A stretch of DNA of 64,000 nucleotides from Amycolatopsis decaplanina DSM 44594 (GTDB lineage: Bacteria; Actinomycetota; Actinomycetes; Mycobacteriales; Pseudonocardiaceae). The DNA lies in NCBI RefSeq assembly GCF_000342005.1, contig NZ_AOHO01000068.1, positions 355,461-419,460 of the forward strand, in the 5' to 3' direction. Made by a program: the position numbers and the translations under genes. Within the stretch, counting starts at the first letter, position 1. The number at the start of each line of letters is the position of its first letter. The notes beneath the pieces are model-generated. The model was not told the origin of the DNA, ran no database searches, and saw only the letters and a list, made by a program, of their open reading frames with translations. Shown piece after piece: positions 7,650-15,138 of this stretch.

Positions 7650-8162
7650 ATGATCACGAACTTCCTGCTCGACCACTCCGCCCTCGTGCCGGTGGCGATC
7701 CTCCTGGTCGCGCTCGTCTGCGCCGTCCTGGGTCGCCTGTTCGCGGACAGGCGGCGGATCCTGTGGGCGCTCGCCGGGATGTCCCTGGTGCCGGTCATCG
7801 CCTTGACGCTGGTCCCCACCGGCCGGGCGATCGACGAGGTCCTGTGCACCGTCCAGTTCTCCTTGCCGACGCTCGGCGCGGTGGAACTCCTGGCCAACGT
7901 CGCGCTGTTCCTGCCTCCGGTCTGCTTCGCCGCGCTGGCGTCCCTGCGCCCGCTGACGATGCTCGCGGCGGGCTCGGCGCTGTCCGCGGTGGTCGAGACC
8001 CTGCAGGCGCTCGTGCCCGCGATCGGCCGGGCCTGCGACACCAACGACTGGCTGATGAACACCATCGGCGCGGTCCTCGGCGCTCTCCTCGCGGCGGGCA
8101 CGACCCGGCTGGTGAACCGCCGCGCTCAGTCCGGCAGTTCGACAGGCGCGATCTCGTCATAG
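7650..8162 (+). CDS. VanZ-like membrane protein
   Basis: 170 residues with four to five membrane segments. The VanZ-family core is the NVALFLPPVCF segment and ETLQALVPAIGRACDTNDWLMNTIGAVLGA, where the E-x-x-Q and D-x-x-D-x-x-x-N-x-x-G pattern of VanZ domains is intact. VanZ gives low-level teicoplanin resistance in enterococci by an unknown mechanism; most actinobacterial homologues have no known function and are not tied to van clusters. There are no vanHAX genes nearby. It converges with, and overlaps by 37 bp, the monooxygenase gene on the other strand. Confidence 0.75.
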   Translation: MITNFLLDHSALVPVAILLVALVCAVLGRLFADRRRILWALAGMSLVPVIALTLVPTGRAIDEVLCTVQFSLPTLGAVELLANVALFLPPVCFAALASLRPLTMLAAGSALSAVVETLQALVPAIGRACDTNDWLMNTIGAVLGALLAAGTTRLVNRRAQSGSSTGAISS

Positions 8163-9817
8163 ACGTCGCCCGGTCCCGGGTTCGCCGGATCCGTCTCACC
8201 GCCGAAGTGGTGCAGGACGCCCCACACCGCGTTGAGCGCCGTATGGACGGCGCCTTCGGCCCAGCCCGCCGTCCATGAGACGTCGTCGCCCGCGAGGAAG
8301 AGACCGCGGTGACGCTCCTCGAGCCCGTCCTGCTTGAAATGGGTGAACAGCCGGTGCTGGTAGCGGTAGTGACCGGGCAGGTTGGCCTTGAACGCGCCCA
8401 TGAAATGCGGTTCGGCCTCCCAGGACACGGTCACCGGATCGCCGATGATGTGCCGCCGGACGTCGACGCCCGGATAGATCTCCCGCAGCGACTGCAGCAT
8501 CACCTCGACCCGCTCGGAGACCGAAAGCGGCAGCCATTTCAGCGAATCGTCGGCCCAGGTGTAGGACAGGCAGATCACCGCGGGCGCGTCCGGGTCGTCG
8601 CCGAGCAGGTAGGTGCCGCGCGGCATGCGGTCGGTCAGCGTCATGCTCATCGTGTCGCGGCCGGTCTCCGGGTCCTTGTCCAGCCAGAAGGGCCGGTCGA
8701 CCGGGACGAAGACCTTCGAGGACTCCATGTAGTGCGTACGCTCGATCGCCGTCCAGTGATCGATCGGGAACAGCGCCTCGTCGCATTCGATCTTCGACAG
8801 CAGCATCCAGCTCTGCGCGGTGAACACCGCCGCCGGATAGGTGCGAATGCGGCCTTCGGTGTCGGTCACCGTGATGTTGTTCGGCGCGGTGCGGTGCAGC
8901 CGGGCGACGCCGGGGTTCGGGCTTCCGCCGTGGAGCGAGCTCAAACTCGTTCCCGCGGGCCAGAACGCGATGTCCTCGGGCGCGTGTTCCCACAACCGCG
9001 ACGGAAGCTGCCTGCTGCCGCCGACGATGCTGCGGTGCTCGTCGTCCGCTCCGGTGTAGACCACCCGCAGGATCTCCAGGATGGAGTTCGGGAAGTCGGT
9101 GTCCCAGCCGCCGGTCCCGAAGCCGACCTGTCCGAAGATCTCGCGGTCGCGGAAGGAGGCGAACGCGGGCGAGTCGCAAAGGAAGCCGTAGAAGGTCTGG
9201 TTGTCCAGCCGCGGCACGAGTTCGTTCCACAGCCGCTTGATCGTCTTCACGTCGCGGTCGCGGATCGCCTTCTGCATCTCGGTGAACGCGGCCTGCTCGG
9301 ACAGCGTGCTGTCCCAGGCGGCCGCGACCTTGCCGAAGACGGCGGGAAGTTCGTCCGCCGTCCGCGCGTAGTGGCTCTCCCCCTTGAGGTCGACGACGGT
9401 GCTCGGCGTGCCCGGCGCCAGCGGGTTCGGGAAGGGCGTCGTCTCCAAGCCGACCTTGTCGATGTAGTGGAAGAGCGCGGTCGACGCCGGCGGGAAGCGC
9501 ATCGCGCCCATCTCCGCGACGACGTCGTCCGGGCAGCCGGGGAAGTTCACCGTGCGCAGGCGGCCGCCGATCTCGGCGATCTCGTACACGACCGGACGCA
9601 GACCGAGTTTCATCAGCTCGTACGCGGTGACGATGCCCGAGAGGCCGCCGCCGATCACCGCCACCTCGGTGCCGTGGCGATCGGCCGGAAGGGAGCCGAG
9701 CCCAGCGGGGTGCGCGAGGAAATCGTCGTAGGCGAACGGGAAATCGGGGCCGAACATGGTGATCGGACGGCCCGCCGGTTCGTCGTGGTGGATCGCGGTC
9801 GGGAGAGCGGAGGTCAT
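8126..9817 (-). CDS. davB: Amino acid 2-monooxygenase, lysine 2-monooxygenase (DavB)-like
   Basis: 563-residue flavoprotein of the amine oxidase superfamily. It has the N-terminal PITMFGPDFPFAYDDFLAHP stretch and AGLGSLPADRHGTEVAVIGG, then an FAD GxGxxG-type site VIGGGLSG and EIAEIGGRLRT. The C-terminal FAD motif is GLFLAGDDVSWTAGWAEGAV, and the tail HHFGGETDPANPGPGDVYDE is very like Pseudomonas putida DavB as I recall it. DavB decarboxylates lysine oxidatively to 5-aminovaleramide. Its ATG overlaps the stop of the upstream amidase gene (ATGA), matching the davAB pairing in which the amidase releases 5-aminovalerate. Phenylalanine or tryptophan 2-monooxygenase are close relatives, so the substrate is probable, not certain. 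Confidence 0.8.
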   Translation of the reverse strand: MTSALPTAIHHDEPAGRPITMFGPDFPFAYDDFLAHPAGLGSLPADRHGTEVAVIGGGLSGIVTAYELMKLGLRPVVYEIAEIGGRLRTVNFPGCPDDVVAEMGAMRFPPASTALFHYIDKVGLETTPFPNPLAPGTPSTVVDLKGESHYARTADELPAVFGKVAAAWDSTLSEQAAFTEMQKAIRDRDVKTIKRLWNELVPRLDNQTFYGFLCDSPAFASFRDREIFGQVGFGTGGWDTDFPNSILEILRVVYTGADDEHRSIVGGSRQLPSRLWEHAPEDIAFWPAGTSLSSLHGGSPNPGVARLHRTAPNNITVTDTEGRIRTYPAAVFTAQSWMLLSKIECDEALFPIDHWTAIERTHYMESSKVFVPVDRPFWLDKDPETGRDTMSMTLTDRMPRGTYLLGDDPDAPAVICLSYTWADDSLKWLPLSVSERVEVMLQSLREIYPGVDVRRHIIGDPVTVSWEAEPHFMGAFKANLPGHYRYQHRLFTHFKQDGLEERHRGLFLAGDDVSWTAGWAEGAVHTALNAVWGVLHHFGGETDPANPGPGDVYDEIAPVELPD

Positions 9818-10569
9818 GCGGAAAGTCCTCGGTACAGATCGGGCCGTCGGTCGGCCAGGTGGGTGTTCTCCAGCCGCGACGCGACGAGCGCGTCACGGGT
9901 GACTTCGGCGCTGATCAGCTCCGGACCGGCGCCCGCGCGGGCGAGCACTTCGCCGGTCGGGGCGACGACGCAGGATCGGCCGCAGTAGGTCAGTTCCTGT
10001 TCGGTGTCGCAGCGGTTCGCGTAGGCGACGAACAGCTGGCTTTCGTAGGCGCGGGCGGGCACCAGCGTGTCGGCGACCAATTCGTACGGGCTCATCAGCG
10101 CGGTCGGCACCACGAGCAGTTCGGTCCCCGCCAGCGCGTGCGCCCGCACCAGTTCGGGGAACTCGACGTCGTAGCAGATCAGCAGGCCGATCCGGAGGCC
10201 GTCGAGCTCGGCCTGCACGACCGCCTCGGTGCCCGGCTCGAACCAGTCGCGGTCGATGTCGCCGAACAGATGCGTCTTGCGGTAGTTCGCCAGACGCTGT
10301 CCGCCGGGGCCGATCAGCTGGACGCTGTTGTACACGCGGCCACCGTCGGACTCGGGGTATCCGTAAACCAGTGCGACGCCGGTTTCCCTTGCCAGCACGG
10401 ACATCCGGGCCGCCGTCGGACCGTCGGCCGGTTCGGCGAGCTCGTGGGAGCGGGCGCCGATGTGGTAGCCGGTGGTGATCATCTCGGCGGCGATCACGAG
10501 ATCGGCGCCCGATGCCGCGACGGCGGACGGCAGCTCGGCATACGAGCCCTGATGGACGACGATCTTCAT
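9814..10569 (-). CDS. davA: Nitrilase-superfamily amidase, 5-aminovaleramidase (DavA)-like
   Basis: 251 residues covering a complete carbon-nitrogen hydrolase fold. The catalytic triad is visible: AAEM (E29), NYRKTHLFGD (K98) and LLICYDVEFPE (C132). GYPESDGGRVYNSVQLI and PTALMSPYE match the DavA group as I recall it. It would hydrolyse the amide made by the coupled 2-monooxygenase, giving 5-aminovalerate from lysine. It is the first gene of a two-gene operon, with the monooxygenase start codon overlapping its stop. Neither the next steps (davT, davD) nor a transporter is in the window, so the route must continue elsewhere if the substrate is lysine. Confidence 0.8.
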   Translation of the reverse strand: MKIVVHQGSYAELPSAVAASGADLVIAAEMITTGYHIGARSHELAEPADGPTAARMSVLARETGVALVYGYPESDGGRVYNSVQLIGPGGQRLANYRKTHLFGDIDRDWFEPGTEAVVQAELDGLRIGLLICYDVEFPELVRAHALAGTELLVVPTALMSPYELVADTLVPARAYESQLFVAYANRCDTEQELTYCGRSCVVAPTGEVLARAGAGPELISAEVTRDALVASRLENTHLADRRPDLYRGLSA

Positions 10570-10598
10570 GCCGACGACGATATCCGCCGTTTTGATGC

Positions 10599-10662
10599 GC
10601 CAATAAGGACGAATCGTTGCGCAAAATATTGGCAGACCATCGAGTCAGTGCAGCATGCTGCA
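10599..10662 (-). promoter_or_regulatory. Palindromic operator-like sites before the davAB-like operon
   Basis: TGCAGCATGCTGCA (10649-10662) is a perfect 14-bp palindrome. GCCAATA (10599-10605) and TATTGGC (10627-10633) form a second, wider dyad in an AT-rich stretch 30-65 bp upstream of the amidase start. The arrangement fits an Lrp/AsnC- or GntR-type regulator, but none is encoded alongside. Confidence 0.45.
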
Positions 10663-10687
10663 ATTCAGCGGCGATTTGTTGTCTGGA

Positions 10688-12724
10688 TCACCCGCCCGGC
10701 GGCGGCTCCTCCACGTGGTCGTCCGCCCAGCCGAGCGCCTCGGTGATCGCCTTCTCCGCGATGGCCGACATCGTCGACATGTAGGTACCGCTGACGTGGT
10801 TGTCGTCGAGGTAGACGAGCACGTTGCCGATCACCGGCGGGCAGACCTCGGCCGTGCAGAAGTAGTCGCTGAAATCGAGGAACCGCACGTTCGGCGGGAG
10901 ATCCGGCAGCGCCGCATAGGGCGGCTCGGCGGCGTAGAGGTCGTAGCGGGGCGTGGCGCACTCGGGCGCCTCCGCTCCGCGGCTCTCGACACACGCCGAC
11001 GGCGACTGGCCGAAGCGCGGGTTGTCCCGCACCGCCAGCACCGGGACGCCCGCTTCGTCGACCTTCCGCCACTGGGCGATGTAGCCGGCGGGAACCCGTT
11101 CCTCGACACCTGGCTTGACGTCCCTGGTGCCGATGGTCAGTACCGCGTCCGGCCGGGTGGTGACGATCTCGTCCACCACGGCGGTGTTCCAGTCGACGCA
11201 GGACTGATCGCCCGGCACCGCGTCGGAGTCGGTGGAGAAGGGGCAGCCGCCACGCAGGATCGACGTCACTTCCCAGTTCTTCTTTTCGGCGACCGGGAGC
11301 AGGGCGCCGAGGAACTGCCCGGCGTGCGAGTCGCCGGCGACCACGATCCGGCGGGCGGGATGCCCCGAGGTCTGCGAGGTGCAGACCTCGAGGCCGTCGT
11401 TGCGCGGGGACATGCCGCACCGGGCCGGGTCGATCCCTGCCCAGTCTTCGGACACCGCGACGAACGACGGGACGAGCGCGGCGTCGGCGGCGCCCCAGTA
11501 GGTGAACCCTTCGGTGTGCGCGAGCGCGCCGGGGTGGTCGGGATCGTCGACCGCGATCGCGTAGTTTTCCGCCTGGCTCACGCTCACCCACTGCCAGGCG
11601 CCTGTCGCGGCGAGCACGGCCGCGAGCGTCGCGACTCCGAACCGGTAGGCGCCCCAACGGTTCTTCACGCCGATCGCGGACACGCGGATCGGCTTCTCGA
11701 CCAGGTGATGGGTCAGCACCGCGAGAACGAACGCCAGCGCGATGATCACCGCGCCGCCGCGCAGGCCGACCTCTTCCCGGTCACGGGCGACGAGGTAGAA
11801 CACCAGGACCGGCCAGTGCCAGAGGTAGAGCGCGTAGCTGAGGTCGCCCAGGTACTTCAGCGGACGGCTGCCGAGGAAGCGATCCGCGCCGCCGGAGAAC
11901 GCGGTGTCGCCCGCGAGGATCACCAGCGCCGCCGACAGTGTCGGCCACAGCGCGAGATAGCCGGGAAAGACCGCCCCGACCTGGAGGACCAGCCCGCAGG
12001 ACACGAGCCCGGCGACCCCGGCCCAGCCGAACACGACACGCGCCGGCCGGGGCACCGGAACCCGGTCGAGGAGCAAGGCGAGCAGACCCCCGAGCGCGAA
12101 CTCCCACACCCGCGTCAACGAATCGAAGTACGCCAGCGGCTGATCGACCGCGGTCAGCCACACCGAGTAGGCCAGCGACACCGCGAACACCGCGCCGAGA
12201 ACGCCGAGAAGCATCGGCCGGACGTTCCGGCCCGCCTTCTTGGCGATCAGCAGCACCAGGCCGACCAGCAGCGGCCAGACCACGTAGAACTGCCCCTGGA
12301 TCGACAGCGACCAGAAATGCTGGACCACGCTGGCCGAGTCGTGCTGCGCGAAGTAGTCGGTGGAATCCGCCGCCAGCTGCCAGTTCTCCAGGTACAGGGC
12401 GGAGGCGACGACCTCCTTGATCGTCTGGAACCAGCGGTTCTGCGGCAACAGCACCATGCTCACCGCGACGATCAGCAGCAGCACGGTGAGCGCGGCCGGG
12501 AACAGCCGTTTGATCATCCGGCCCCACATCGGCCGGTACTCGATCTTCCCGCGCGCCGCCGCGCGGTAGAGCTGACCGGTGACGAGGAACCCGGAGATCA
12601 GGAAGAACGCGTCGACGCCGCCGGAAATCCGGCCGAGCCACACGTGGTAGACGACCACCAGCACACACGCCAGCGCCCGCAATCCCTGGATCTCCGGGCG
12701 GAACCGCCGCTCCGTCTCCCGCAC
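10688..12724 (-). CDS. Acyltransferase-3 / SGNH membrane O-acyltransferase
   Basis: 678 residues, OafA/YrhL architecture. Residues 1 to about 365 form the acyltransferase-3 membrane domain with RPEIQGLRALACVLVVVYH at the start (the catalytic-type R-x-x-x and H), GGVDAFFLISGFL, FWSLSIQGQFYVVWP and YLGDLSYALYLWHWPVL. The periplasmic/extracellular C-terminal domain (about 430-678) is an SGNH hydrolase-like fold with GDSHAGQFLGALL and a closing YLDDNHVSG (catalytic D-x-x-H type). The pair transfers acyl groups, often acetyl, to cell-surface polysaccharides or glycolipids. It starts at GTG with no good ribosome site. It is monocistronic; the acceptor is unknown. Confidence 0.88.
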   Translation of the reverse strand: MRETERRFRPEIQGLRALACVLVVVYHVWLGRISGGVDAFFLISGFLVTGQLYRAAARGKIEYRPMWGRMIKRLFPAALTVLLLIVAVSMVLLPQNRWFQTIKEVVASALYLENWQLAADSTDYFAQHDSASVVQHFWSLSIQGQFYVVWPLLVGLVLLIAKKAGRNVRPMLLGVLGAVFAVSLAYSVWLTAVDQPLAYFDSLTRVWEFALGGLLALLLDRVPVPRPARVVFGWAGVAGLVSCGLVLQVGAVFPGYLALWPTLSAALVILAGDTAFSGGADRFLGSRPLKYLGDLSYALYLWHWPVLVFYLVARDREEVGLRGGAVIIALAFVLAVLTHHLVEKPIRVSAIGVKNRWGAYRFGVATLAAVLAATGAWQWVSVSQAENYAIAVDDPDHPGALAHTEGFTYWGAADAALVPSFVAVSEDWAGIDPARCGMSPRNDGLEVCTSQTSGHPARRIVVAGDSHAGQFLGALLPVAEKKNWEVTSILRGGCPFSTDSDAVPGDQSCVDWNTAVVDEIVTTRPDAVLTIGTRDVKPGVEERVPAGYIAQWRKVDEAGVPVLAVRDNPRFGQSPSACVESRGAEAPECATPRYDLYAAEPPYAALPDLPPNVRFLDFSDYFCTAEVCPPVIGNVLVYLDDNHVSGTYMSTMSAIAEKAITEALGWADDHVEEPPPGG

Positions 12725-12864
12725 ACAACCACCACCATGATCACCGGCCGCCGACGGACGGGGACCCTACGGCAGGAAGCTGTGAGCGAGCTTAGGTTCG
12801 GATGATCGGATGACCGCGGACAGGTATGGGGCGGCCCCACGCCCTCGCGCCGGCCTTACGGAAA

Positions 12865-12919
12865 TGTCCTGAAGGCCACCCTTGGGACGATGAACGTCTC
12901 AAAGGGACCCTTCAGGACA
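12865..12919. repeat. Imperfect dyad repeat
   Basis: TGTCCTGAAGGCCACCCTT (12865-12883) pairs with AAGGGACCCTTCAGGACA (12902-12919) with one mismatch block. It lies upstream of the acyltransferase gene in the 614-bp gene-free stretch 12725-13338, which holds only repeats (this one and the next two entries). Confidence 0.7.
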
Positions 12920-12946
12920 CCACCCCGGGTCGACATCGGGGCTGGT

Positions 12947-13327
12947 CCCGTGGGTAAGGGCGGTTCTATTGAGGGGTGAGACAAAGGTGTCGAGTCGCGG
13001 ACACCCGAACGGCATCTGCGGCCCCAGACACACCAGCAGTCACAGCGGTCCCGCGCGAAGGCCGCGCGCGGTACATGATGGCCCCCTTCCTTGCGCCAGG
13101 CGCAAGGAAGGGGGCCATCATGTACTTGCCGACCTGCACGAGGGCGACGATCCCAGCGGGTATCGGGACCGTCCATGAAGGAATTAGGACACCCAACGTC
13201 CCCCATCCTCCGTTGATCATGTCTCTGCAACCCAAACCCGGCGGCCGACACCGCGGCACCAAGACGGGGTCAGGTCCGGCAGGCAAGCAAACACCGGTCC
13301 GCCAGAACCGTCCTTACCACTCACGAG
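12947..13327. repeat. 46-bp palindrome split by a 336-bp insert
   Basis: The left half (12947-12967, ends GGGTAAGGGCGGTTCT) and right half (13304-13327, AGAACCGTCCTTACCACTCA...) are the two arms of the repeat found intact at 1221, 29142, 45882 and 57781. Here they are 336 bp apart. The insert starts with the ATTGAGGGGTGAGACAAA module that is also at the left end of the 1061 block, and it contains the perfect palindrome at 13071-13125. The right half lies 12 bp after the stop of the DinB gene. Confidence 0.7.
13071..13125. repeat. Perfect 26-bp-arm palindrome
   Basis: The arms 13071-13096 and 13100-13125 are exact reverse complements with a CAG centre. The arm begins GTACATGATGGCCCCCTTCC. It is intergenic. 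It would form a very stable hairpin or cruciform, and it is unlike the other repeat families in this window. Confidence 0.95.
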
Positions 13328-13338
13328 AGGTACGAGGC

Positions 13339-13902
13339 TCAGGTCGACTTCTGGCCGTCGATGCTCTCGCGCAGGATGTCGGCGTGGCCGGCGTGCTGCG
13401 CGGTCTCGGCGATGACGTGCGCCAGCACCCGGCGCACGCTGCGCACCGCGCCCGGCGGGTTCCAGGGCGCCTCCGGCAGCGGATGCGTGGCCGACAGGTC
13501 CGGAATCGACGAGACGATCTCCTTCGTCCTCGCGGCCACCTGCTCGTATCGCGCGAGGATCCCAGCCAGGGTGTCGCCGGGCAGCATCCTGAAGTTGTTC
13601 TGGTGGTCGATCGCCCACTGCGGGAACTCGCGGGCGGTCCCGGCGCCGATGTCGGCCCAGGTGACGCCTTCCGGCAGGTCGTAGGCCATCGCGGACGGGC
13701 CTTCGACCACGAAACGCAGCCACATCTCCTCGATCGAGGTGACGTGTTTGATCAGTCCTCCGAGGCTCAGCTCGCTGACCGTCGGATGCGCGTCGAGCTG
13801 CTCGTCCGTGAGCCCCTGGACGGTGGCGGTCAGCGCCGCGCGGATGGTGTCGAGGGCTTCGAGCAGATCGGCGCGCTCGGCGTCGAGGATGGTGGCAATC
13901 AT
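13339..13902 (-). CDS. DinB-family protein (DUF664 type)
   Basis: 187 residues from the ATG at 13902, chosen because GGAGGG lies 5-6 nt before it; an upstream in-frame ATG at 13932 has none. The four-helix DinB fold shows three metal-ligand histidines: GGLIKHVTSIEEMW, then HVIAETAQHAGHADILRE (H-x-x-x-x-x-x-x-H pattern at the C-terminus). These enzymes are bacillithiol/mycothiol-dependent transferases or orphan metalloproteins. It is divergent from the WYL regulator at 13986, which probably controls it. The split palindromic repeat follows directly after its stop. Confidence 0.82.
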   Translation of the reverse strand: MIATILDAERADLLEALDTIRAALTATVQGLTDEQLDAHPTVSELSLGGLIKHVTSIEEMWLRFVVEGPSAMAYDLPEGVTWADIGAGTAREFPQWAIDHQNNFRMLPGDTLAGILARYEQVAARTKEIVSSIPDLSATHPLPEAPWNPPGAVRSVRRVLAHVIAETAQHAGHADILRESIDGQKST

Positions 13903-13985
13903 CGGGCCCTCCGTGTTGTCGTTTTCTGGCACACGACGACCTTCGCAGGGGTAGAGGACAGGTTGTGGCCGCTACTCGGGGCATC

Positions 13986-14954
13986 ATGGAAAACATGCCG
14001 AAGACCTCCGCGCGCCTGCTGTCGATGCTCTCGTTGCTGCAGGCCCGCCGCGACTGGCCGGGAGCGCTGCTGGCCGAGCGGCTGGACATCAGCCCACGCA
14101 CGGTGCGGCGCGACGTCGACAGGCTTCGCGAACTCGGGTACCCCATCGCGACCATCAAGGGTCCCGACGGCGGGTACCGGCTCGACGCCGGGTCCGAACT
14201 GCCGCCGCTGCTGTTCGACGACGACCAGGCGGTCGCGCTGGCGGTCGCGCTCCAGATCGCCACCACCAGCGGCGCGGGGATCGAGGAGGCGGCGATGCGG
14301 GCGCTGCACACCGTCCGGCAGGTGATGCCCTCGCGACTGCGGCGCCGGATCGACACGCTGCGGGTCACCGCCGTGGAATCGCCCGCGAGCCGAGCGGATC
14401 CCCGCGTCGACGGCGACGTCCTGCTCGCGCTCGGCGCGGCCGTGCACGCCCGCGAGATCCTGCGGTTCGACTACGCCGGAGCTTTCCCGCCGCGCCGGGT
14501 GGAACCGCATCACCTCGTCACCTGGCACGGCCGCTGGTATCTCGTCGCCTGGGACCTCGATCGCGCGGACTGGCGCACCTTCCGGGCCGACCGGATCTCC
14601 CCTCGCACACCGGCCGGTCCGCGGTTCACGCCGCGTGAACTGCCGGCCCCCGATGTCGCCACCTTCGTCGCGAGCCGGTTCCGTGGCTCGTCCGAGTCCG
14701 GCGAGTGGTCATGCCGCGGGGAGGTCGTCCTCGATCTCCCCGCGGCCACGGTGTCCCACTACGTCCGCGATGGTGTGGTGGAAGAACTCGGGCCGGATCG
14801 GTGCCGTCTGGTGCTGGGGTCGTGGTCGTGGGCCGGGCTCGCGGCGAGTATCGGCCGGTTCGACGCCGACATCGAGGTCGTCGGGCCTCCCGAACTGCGG
14901 GAGGCTTTCGCCGTCCTGGCCCGTCGTTATGCGAAAGCGGCCGGGACCCGCTGA
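13986..14954 (+). CDS. WYL-domain transcriptional regulator
   Basis: About 322 residues. The N-terminus is a winged helix of DeoR type: ARLLSMLSLLQARRDWPGALLAERLDISPRTVRRDVDRLRELG then GPDGGYRL. The WYL domain follows near residues 140-225 with RRVEPHHLVTWHGRWYLVAWD, where the W-Y-L triplet is intact. A WCX-like C-terminal domain completes the usual length. The start is uncertain: GTG 13965, ATG 13986 or ATG 13995. WYL domains sense nucleotides or small ligands. Its position back-to-back with the DinB gene and with no other nearby target suggests local control of that gene. Confidence 0.85.
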   Translation: MENMPKTSARLLSMLSLLQARRDWPGALLAERLDISPRTVRRDVDRLRELGYPIATIKGPDGGYRLDAGSELPPLLFDDDQAVALAVALQIATTSGAGIEEAAMRALHTVRQVMPSRLRRRIDTLRVTAVESPASRADPRVDGDVLLALGAAVHAREILRFDYAGAFPPRRVEPHHLVTWHGRWYLVAWDLDRADWRTFRADRISPRTPAGPRFTPRELPAPDVATFVASRFRGSSESGEWSCRGEVVLDLPAATVSHYVRDGVVEELGPDRCRLVLGSWSWAGLAASIGRFDADIEVVGPPELREAFAVLARRYAKAAGTR

Positions 14955-14967
14955 ACACGGATACGAC

Positions 14968-15078
14968 GCCGGGACCGCCCAGGGTCTGGGGACGGTTCCC
15001 GGCGCCGTCGACCGCCCAGGGTCCGGAGGCGGTACCCCCGGCGCCAGGACCGCCCAGGGTCTGGAGGCGGTACCCGGC
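14968..15078. repeat. Three tandem 36-39-bp repeats
   Basis: Units 14968-15003, 15004-15042 and 15043-15078 share GACCGCCCAGGGTCTGGAGG followed by CGGTACCCGGC with small differences. Each contains a CCGCC...GGCGG stem. They lie just past the WYL gene stop and end about 60 bp short of the convergent monooxygenase gene, so they may serve as a bidirectional terminator array. Confidence 0.8.
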
Positions 15079-15138
15079 GCCGAGTCTCGGTGACACTCCT
15101 CGGCATCCGCGAGTTGGCGCTGACCCGTGCCGGGCCCC

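Noticed and set aside
7650..8162. Vancomycin/teicoplanin resistance locus
   Set aside because: Only a VanZ-like gene is present; no vanH, vanA/B, vanX, vanY or vanRS genes are nearby.
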